A stretch of 64,000 nucleotides of DNA from Symbiodinium natans (taxonomy: Eukaryota > Sar > Dinophyceae > Suessiales > Symbiodiniaceae), in assembly GCA_905221605.1 (NCBI GenBank), contig CAJNDS010002648.1:124001-188000 (forward strand), written 5' to 3'. Below, one piece after another: positions 41,201 to 50,500 of this stretch; the stretch's first letter is position 1; each line of letters starts with the position of its first letter. Made by a program: the position numbers and the translations under genes. Below the pieces are notes generated by a model that ran no database searches, had not been told where the DNA came from, and was given only the letters and a program-made list of their open reading frames with translations.

Positions 41201-44200
41201 GATTATGGTTTTGGTTTGTTTGGCTCCTTGTTTTCGGCTGCCTGTTTTGCAACCAGTATATTGCTATTAGTTGTCTTTTCGAGTATTTCTATCAGTGTTA
41301 CTTTATTACAATATGTTTCGTTAACGTCCTCAATCTTAATATTATCGGTGGTAATTGTCATTGTTCTCAGTCCTCTGTTTATCATTGCACATTCGCAAAT
41401 CATTGTTGTCATGATTATAATTATTACTCTGATTATTGTTAGGATCTCATTCATTTTTATGGTCATTTTCGATGATGATGAGGATGAGGATGATGGAGAT
41501 GATGATGATGATGATGATGATGATGACGATCTTACTCTGTGCATTCTGTGCTACTTGAAGGAAACAGCCTCGCTCATGGCTGATGTTCTCCTCCAGGAGG
41601 CACAATCCATTAGCAATGAAGTAGTGGTGTCAGCTGCAATCTCGTGTCCCATGTGTGAAGCAACATTCGTGAGTGAGAACGCCATGAGGATCCATAGTAA
41701 GCTTAAACATAAGACCCTCCCTGCCCACTCCACTCGAACCCCTACCATCTTTGTCCCACATCTTCATGCCGTGGCGGGCATGCCGCAGTGTAAGTTGTGT
41801 GATAGGCAATTCTTCAAATGGCGGCACCTCAAGCTCCATATCGAAGGCGGCGCTTGTCCCAAACTGGGAGGTGACAGTTTCATTCGATCCCCCTTAGACT
41901 CCACCCAGGCCTTGGCCAAAGTGGCTGCCCCGCCGGCAGCCGACTTGCCGCAGTTTGCAGGGCAAAATGTGACTGACCTGCCGCTTGTCCTTCGTGAAGC
42001 CTTCCTTAGTAAGCTGTCGCAGTGGGAATGTTGGCTGTCGGTTCCGTCCTTGATGACTGAACTGCGGAACTACTGCTCACTCTGTCACCAATGGGTGGCG
42101 GACTTCCGGCATGTCAAGCAGCACATAAGGAAGGAGCATCAGACCACGCATGGACATCTGTTCAATGAGGTCAACACCATATGCAAAACTTTTAAGTCGC
42201 ATCTAACTAGGGATCGGACGTGCATTTTCTGTGGCCACCGCGTTGGTGCACCAGGACGGCACATCGAACAATGCACGCCGCTTTTTCAGTTAGTACTAGC
42301 TGTTGTGACTTGTCGCCGGCAGCAGGATGTTCGAGGACATGATGGAGGGGGCGGGGGAGCTCGAGGCGAGCATCTTCGCGCACTGTTTCGACGAGGGAGC
42401 CATGCAAAGGTACATGCCGGCCAGGGCGCCCAAGCGGGCTCGCCCGGAACAGCAGTTTCGGGGGATGGGTGCAGGAAATCGCTTCGCTCCTGTGAACATG
42501 TATGGAGCGCCCCCGCAGCAGCAGCAGGCGCAGGACCCGCTTCGTCTCATGTGCCGCGTCATCCTGCAACAGGAGGAGACCATAGCGCACCTTCGGCACG
42601 AGAAGTGCTTTGTCATGTTCATGAAACACGAGCAGGAAGGGATCCTCAAACCGCTAATGATGGTGGCGAAAGAGTGGAACGAGAAACGAAGCCAGACGCC
42701 GGAGAAGCTCACCTCTCCACTCCGTACCCTGCTCTTGCAGTCAATGTTGCAGGAACTCTTGCAAAGAGTGCAGAAGGAGGCGGCCACAGAAGATGGCCGA
42801 ACAGCTCTCCAGAAAAAAGGCTGGCTGACCAAGGAAAACCATTGGCCGTATCTTGCTTGGGACTCCAAAACCAAGCAACTTGTGCTGAACCAGGCCCGGC
42901 AGCGTGTTCCTCACACGGAGATCGTTCGGTTGCTCACTTGGATGCTGAGAGAGATGAAGGGGGACATAATCCAGACCTTCAAGTCCCGCCCCAGCCTCCA
43001 CAAGATGAACCTTCAGATTGCGCCGACCTCCACCTTCCACCTGGAGATTGCCTTGCGGGGTCAAACCTCGTTGGAGATGCACGAGGCCTTCATGAAGCTG
43101 ACATCGAATGCCGTGACACAGCTGATAGGCACCGCTATCAAGCGGGACAGCCTGCCGCAGACGGCCCTTGCCAAGCAATTGGCGGACCTCACCTTCCGCC
43201 GTCGATGACAGGCCTCACCCCACCGGCGATTGCACAGGCTGCCGCATGTCATTTTCCACTGTCCAGTGTTGTTTTGCAGGGCGGTCGAAATCAGTGTTAC
43301 CTCAACTCATTCCTGTATTGCTTCCTTCATGCAGCTCGCTGTGCGGATTGTTCACATGTGTTGCCACAGGTGTTCGGGAAACAAACAGGGAAGGCTCAAT
43401 GGGCCTCGCGTCTGTTGGGGTTCGGGCTCTTGGGGTGGTCAGAACCTTATCAGCAGCATGATGTTGCAGAGCTTGGCGATTTCCTGCTTCCGAAGCTCAC
43501 GCAAGCTGTCAGCCCAGGCCACTGGGAGTCGCGAAGCACTACTGACCAGGGTTTTGTTCGGCATGCTAGCACAAGTGCAGCGCAGTGCCTGAGACTAGGG
43601 TTGGATGAGCCACACAGCGCCGACGCTGTAGACATCCAGGTTTTGATAGCGGGCTGGCACCAAGGTGCGACCATACAGGCATTCGTTCGTGCCCCACCGA
43701 TGCTCTGCATTCAGATTCCTAGATTCCTGTATCGTGCACCGGGCTGGGCAGAGAAGCGCAAACATCCCTACCTTCTCCCTAATCTTGTGCAAATACCTGA
43801 GTTTCTCACGGCTGATAACCTCTCCATCCGATGGCTCCCATACCAAGTTGTCGCTTGTGTGCAGCATCATGGTGCCCAGCCACATGAGGGGCACTACACA
43901 GCTGTGTTGCAACAGTGTGGCAAGCAGTGGCTCTACGATGACGAAAAAAGGCCTCGACTCCTTGAGACCCATGAGCTTGAGCATCTGAGCACAAACATAT
44001 ACCTTGTGTTTTTGGTGAGACAGCATCTCAATGCCGTCGCTCCGTTTGTAGCTGCTGAGCCTTCCATTTCACAAGCCGAACGCTGAGCGCCACGGGCAAG
44101 TCGCTGTTCTTGCTGAAGGCTCAGATTGATGCGGTTGCAAAGGAGATGGAAAACATTCAGCAAGTCGCAACGCGGCTGACAGATGACATGCGCATCATGC

Positions 44201-47200
44201 AAGATCGATGGATGGCCTTGCGGAAGTCGCTACCAAACCAGTGTACAGTGGTTGTCTGTGATGCAAACACGCCTTCTTGCACACGTTGAATGACTAAGTC
44301 ATCGATGTAAGGGCAAACTTTACTTCCGGGATGAGAATATCTCGTCACGATACAATGCACCTCGGTGCTCTTTTAATGCTGGTGCTCCACAAGGGCACAC
44401 GTGCCGCCATCTAGAATGGCCGACTGTCATAATCAGTTGATAGGCGCCCGCAGGACGATTGTGACACTTTCGCCGCGAGTGAAGAAGATCTTACTCTGTG
44501 TGCGCGCGAGCCCCCGAAACCGCCGAAATCCTAATCGGAAGACCTTTTGTCTTAGCAAGTCTACTTACCAACCTACAAACCCTACTTACTTACTCAATCA
44601 AAAGAGCTTCCAAATAACCAGAAGCCCTAAACCCTAAACCCTCTGATGCGCAAACCTAAACCCTAAACTACTTCGGACAGGAGCGCGAGTGCTTCGGCGC
44701 CATCATCGTCAAGGACGGCGTGGTGCGGGTCCCAGGATGGAGCCGTGCAGGGTTCCATAGGGTTTAGGGCTTAGGGTTCAAGGTTTAGGGTTTAGGGTTT
44801 AGGGTTTAAGGTTTAAGGTTTTGGGTTTAGGTGGCGGCAAGATCGACGCCTTTTCGCGCACAGCTGCCAGCACTAGTGGCGTCCCTTGCACAGGCTCTTA
44901 GGCTTTCCGTGCCTTGACCTCAGTTGTGTAGTCCCGGTTCCCTAAACCCCCTAAACCCTAATTAAACCCTGAATCCTAAACCCTAAACCCTAAACCCTGA
45001 ACCCTGAACCGTAAACAAAGATAGTGTAGAAGATCATCCTCGCCCCAACAAAAATGAACTACGAAATTGGGCATCTCGGTAAGCCCTGAAGTCTGACTGT
45101 GTCTTTGACAGCCCAGAAACTCTGTGAACCCTATACACCCCATGATAAACGCCCTTAAACCCTATACCCTAAACCCTATACCCTTAAACCCTATACCCTA
45201 AACCCTATACCCTAAACCCCAAACCCCAAACCCTAAACCCTAAACCCTAATGTTTCTTTCCATGGTCTCGTATGTACCAGGTGATCTCGGAAGCCTGCAA
45301 CTGCGTCGCTTGTATGCAAGGCGTCCAGGGCCAGCCCTTGAGAACGCTGCGGAGCTTTAGGGGGCTTCCAGGATTCTAGGGTTATCAGTTTTGAAGGCAG
45401 GGCTCAGGGTTTAGGGTTCAGGGTTCAGGGTTTAGGGTTTGGGGTTTCGGGTTCAGGGTTTCGAGTTTCGGGTTTTGAGTTGAGGGTTTTGGGTTTAATG
45501 TTTTAGGCTTAGGTTCGAGGCTTCGAGCTTTGGGAGGGCTGCCGAGTGCTTGGCCTTTCTCATGCTACTGCTCTGGATACTGCAACTAGATGTAGTCGTC
45601 CCTGTCTCGACATGAAGCCATCAAGCTGTGCACCGAACAACCTCTCCCTGGTGCCTTTTTGCTCTTTTTTGTGATTTTTAGGTTCCCTTATACAGTAACC
45701 AGCCTCCAAGATGGTACCCTTCTTGCAATATGGGGGTTGACGATATTGAGGGCCCCCTAATATGGACCCCTAAGTAGTAGGATCCCGTTATAGTCAGAAC
45801 CCCAATAAGGTGGCCCTATTTTCCGAAACCCCCATGTTTCTGGCCTACCAGGTCTCAGTTTAGGGTTCAGGGGTTGCGGGTTTCGGTGTTTCGGGCCAAC
45901 CTACTTAGAGGTTCATTGTACTTGTTAACCAATTATAACTGTACTTATAACCCACTTACAAGCCCCTTAAGTGCCCAAATATGGTTGTAAGTACAGTTAT
46001 CAGTACAGCTATAGTTGGTTAGTAAGTACCATGAACCTCCAAGTATACCCAAAACCCTCAACCCTCAACCCTCAACCCTCAACCCTAAACTCTAAACCCT
46101 AAACCCTAAACCTAAACCCTAAACCCCAAACAACCCCAAACCCCAAACCCTAAGCTCGCTCAACCGGCTTGTAAGGTGCTGTCGGATCGTGATGCGACGG
46201 CCACTGCCGAGGTCTGCTTGGGATTTAGCGTTTGGGGCCGGGGGGGGGGGGGGGGTTAGAGCTTTTAGACAGGGTTTAGGGTTTTAGGGTTTAGGATTTA
46301 GGGTTTAGGGTTGAGGCATGAGGGTTGAGGGTTTAGGGCTTTAGGGTTTAGGGTGTAGAGTTTACATGCAATGGTCATCGAAAATCACTATGAATGGCAG
46401 AGGTTCTCGGAAAATGTTGTTGATAATGAGGATGGCATCGCTGCAGTCCAACGCAGTTGCAGCCGCAGGCAACTTTGCACCCACTTCAGCAACGTTGACA
46501 ACGTGAGGGCGACATAAGCAAGTACAGCGCTCCGGTAACATGTTGCGCCCTGTTTTGTCTGGGCCCCTCTGTTAAGACAGGCTCGCCCCTCGCGAAGCTT
46601 GAAGCCCTCAGCCAGTGCTTCTTACTCCTTTCTCGCGTAGTCCCTTTGAAAACCATATAAGACCATTACAAGCTCATCCCTTTCAGAACCATACGAAATC
46701 CGGTGGCCCGGTGAAAGAGGGACAAAACCACCCTAGACCCTATAAGGCCTAGTATACTGCAGGGAGGGTGATGGGCCCAGAAGCTTCTGGGGAAGGTGAA
46801 AGCCATCCGTGCTGCGACGGAACGGCTGGGCACGTCCTTGGCTGCTGTTTAGGGGTTCTGATTCAGGGTTTAGGGTTTAGGGTTCAGGGTTTAGGGTTTA
46901 GGGTTTAGGGTTTAGGTGCGGTTTAGAGCATGAGGTCCTTCAAAGCCCTTGGGGATTTCAGGGTTTGAGAGCTTGGAGCTTAGGGGGATTTGAGACTGTG
47001 GGCTCGCAGCCACAATCCTGAGAACTTGGGGTTTATTGATTTGAAGGCTTCAGGTGTTAAGGGCCAAAGAAGCCCTCGATAGGATTTAGGGCTGTCTCGG
47101 CTTTTGTTTTCAAAGGTCTTGTGGGCCTGCTCAAGGGCCTTAAGGGTCTGATTCGGGTTGCAGGTTTGAGGGTTTAGGGTGTTAGGTTTTGCTTGGGGCT

Positions 47201-47550
47201 TTAGGCAATAGGGCTTCACGGTATAGGGCTTAGGGCATAGGCATAAGGCATAGGCAATAGGGTTTGTACGGGTTTTGAGTATTGGGGTGGGTACCATGGG
47301 AGGGTGCTGACACACAACACGGCACCACATATGCCTGAATCCTTAAGTTGCAGCAGATATTCCGAGCCTCCCATCGTAATCCATTTTTTGAGGCTCTGCT
47401 CCCTGACAAGCCCCCTTTCAAGCAGAACAGGGCACCCTTCCTAGGTTACCCGAAGGGTCTCGATATGGTTCACCAAGGTACAACCTCGAGGGCTGCGTCA
47501 TGTACACCACAGCCCACCCGGACCTGATGTCTCTAGGCAGCGGGGGGGAG

Positions 47551-47581
<31 letters not shown>

Positions 47582-50500
47582 CGGGGGGGAGCGGGGGGGG
47601 GGGGGGGGGGGGGGGGAGGGGGGGGCCTTGGACGCTTAACGTCTATTCTGCGCGTGCTCTTTGTTTCCTTGGATTTTTCCTGAAAACCAATTCTGAAATT
47701 GGGTTCTCGTTTGGCGCTTTAATGCGGAAGGCGTTCTAGGAGGGGCGGACGGAATGACTTTTGACGGGAGGCCGCGGACCGCGGAGACGACACAGTCAAG
47801 GGAGGGGGTTCGGAGCATCTTGCTGGAGAGGGGTGTGGGGAGGCGTGGACCATGCATGGAGGTTGACGGACGGGTGACGGGTTCGGCGCTGAAGGGGAGA
47901 GTGACATTCGGTTGATGGGCAGGGGATATGGGGACACGTGGATGCGCCCCGCGTGCTCCGCGCGCTCCGCGCCCTCCGCGCGCTCCGCGCGCCCTCCGCG
48001 CCCTCCGCGCGCTCCGCGCACCTCCGCGCGCGCGCTCCGCTCCGCGCCAGCGAGGGGGGAGGGGGGGGGGGGGGGGGAGGGGGGAGGGGGGGGAGGGGGG
48101 AGGGGGGGGGGGGGCGGTGTGGGGGGGTCTTTTATCAAAAAAGTCAGGTACATGTGAATATCCTGGTACATCGGTACCTAGGGGTGCCCTACAAGCCTCA
48201 AGTTGCCCTGACCTTGGTGAAGATTTTGAGCGGCGGGGTCTTGCAAAGGCGTTCTTAATCCCGAGGCTGAGGTTTACGGCCTTGGGCACTGGTGGGTACT
48301 CAGAAGCCTGTGGTTGGGATCAGGTCTTAATTAGGGTTTAGGGTTTAGGGTTTAAGGTTTAGGGTTTAGGGTTTAGGGTTTAGGGGGTGTTTGAGACTTG
48401 GGGGAGGCCTTAGAGCCGGGGTGTGGAGCTGTGCAACCTGGCTGGAGGCTTCAGAGCCAAGTAGCCGAGCGCGCCTCCTCAATCCTCCCCTCCATCCCAC
48501 AAAGTCCTTCAATGTGCTTCTTGCATCACCCACCCATCTCCCCCCCCCACCCCCCCCCCCCACCCCCTCAAAAAAAGAAGAAGAGGAAAAGCGAGCAGAA
48601 ACCCTCAAGTTAACGCCCTAGTCCTTTTGTGATGTTTGGGCGATCGTTGCGGCAGGAGAGGGGAGCTGTCTTGACTTGGCAGAGGTCAAAACCCTAAACC
48701 CGCCACCGCCATAACTCCCTGACCCCCCTCGCCCGCCTCGCCCCCCTCGCCTCCCCACCCCTGCCCAAAAAAAACAAGCACCAAGAAAAAGAAACACACA
48801 GAAAATCGGACGCACAGGTGCGGTGCTCTGGTCCCGAATCTCCCGCATTTACTGCGGCGTGACACAGCAATTCGCTCCGAGGCTGCATCCGGCCCTGAGG
48901 ATGATGGCTCTCAAGCATCAGGTGTTTCGGGTTTCGGGATGGGGGGTATTTTAGGGTTTGGGCCCTAAACCCTAAACTCTAGGTCTAAGGGCTTAGGGTG
49001 TTCCGAGGGCTTCTTGGGCCCGAATTCCAGGGCCGGACCGCGTCTCTCGAAAACAGGGCCCACAACTGCACTTGATAAGCCCATCGGATCTTGAAAAGGC
49101 CCAAGAGACCCTGAGCCTAAAGCCCGAGACCATGGCCTTGGACAATTCCTGTGTGCCGTTTACACTTCGTATGTTTCTGGCTTTGGGGTTTCGGGTTTTG
49201 GCTTGTTCTAGTACAGTACACTATACGAGGCTCAGGGCTTACTTCTTCGGGGTTTAGTGTTTAGATACTATTCTAACATCAAATACTCTGAGGATGAAAG
49301 TGAACCTAAAATTGGGGGCATATAACCTCTACTAGTAGAAGTCTTTTACGGAGGATGAACCGTAACCTTGTTGGGGTCATGTGGTTCCGAAGGTAAGCAT
49401 TAGAGTGACATATAGTATAGTACATGGTAGTATCCTATGATACAATATAGTAATAAACTAAACCCTAAACCCTAAACCCTAAACCCTAAACCCTAAACCC
49501 GCCGAATAAACCTGCCTAAACCCTAAACCCTAAAGCCTAAACCCTATTCGTGATTTGATGTTGTATTACTTGGCCGACCCTGAGAATCTACAAACAGAAC
49601 CAGCCAAGGCCGCCCACTGCGGCTTCGAGGTCGCCCGAATGCTTCTTTCCAGTGTAGGGTTTCAGGTCCCCAAGCCCTAAACCCTGAACCCTAAACCCTA
49701 AACCCTTAGCCCTTAACCCTTAACCCTTAAACCCTCAAACCCTAAACCGTAAACCCTAAACCTAAGCCCTGAACCTTAAGCCCGAAACCCTGAACCCTCA
49801 GCCCCCAGCCCTACAAGCCCCGGGCCCATTTCCAGGAGAGGTTGGAGAATCGGAGGGCTGGAGGGGTTCAGGGTTTAGGGTTTAGGGTTTGGGGTTTGGG
49901 GTTTAGGGTTTGACTTCGGGCCCTGCAAGGATTTTGGGAGGGGGGGTTTGGCCTTTGATGTATCATCCTTGTTTCTCATCCAAAGCCTCAAGACCCAAAC
50001 AAGCCCGCATTTGCGGCATCCGCAACAGAACCCGATTTTTTTCGGAATAAACTAAACCCTAAACCCCAAACCCGGCTTCACTAGCCCGCGCGCCCCAAAC
50101 CCTAAACCCTGAACCCTAAACCCTAAACCCTGTTTTTTGTTCAGACGTTCACACCATTTCACACCCCACACCGAGGACCCTAAACTTTGTAGGCGTAGCC
50201 TTGAGGGGAGCCCTGATGCACATCCCTGCCCACGTGCCAGGAGGGCTACTTGCACCTGAAGGCTCACCACAGTAGGGGGTGTAGGGTTTCGGGTTTAGGG
50301 TTTAGGGTTTAGGGTTTCGGGTTTAGGGTTTAGGGCTTAGGGCTTAGGGCTTAGTTTATTTTGATTCCTGTTCGGTCCCCCTGAATCATCAACCGCCACC
50401 TGCAGCAAAAGAGAGACGGAGGGTTCGGAAATATGCAGTCCTAGGTAGGCCCTAAGAATATGTTGCAGAATATTCTTGCAGAATACTGTTGAATTCTCCC

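Larger units (their letters stand above)
41062..44350 (+). mobile_element. 5'-truncated LINE-like retroelement remnant in intron 13
   Basis: Encodes, in order, four CCHH/CCHC zinc fingers, a 293-residue helical protein and a ubiquitin-specific-protease-like domain. From general knowledge (not checked here), many predicted dinoflagellate LINE-type proteins carry this zinc-finger and helical tail after the reverse transcriptase. No reverse transcriptase or endonuclease is present, as expected for 5' truncation. The 5' boundary is marked by T-rich DNA (41100-41460) and a GAT microsatellite (41466-41529). The whole module lies inside an intron of the deaminase gene on the same strand. The 3' end is not sharply defined; no poly-A tail or target duplication was found. 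Confidence 0.65.

Noticed and set aside
41132-41575. Apparent multi-pass membrane segment (Ile/Leu/Val/Phe rich)
   Set aside because: Direct result of T-rich sequence; no charge pattern or family motif.
41132-44086. A single 984-codon open frame spanning the retroelement
   Set aside because: Its first about 145 residues translate T-rich DNA and a GAT microsatellite, and its middle 290 residues are the off-frame shadow of the 42327-43208 protein. Only the zinc-finger and protease parts are real in this frame.
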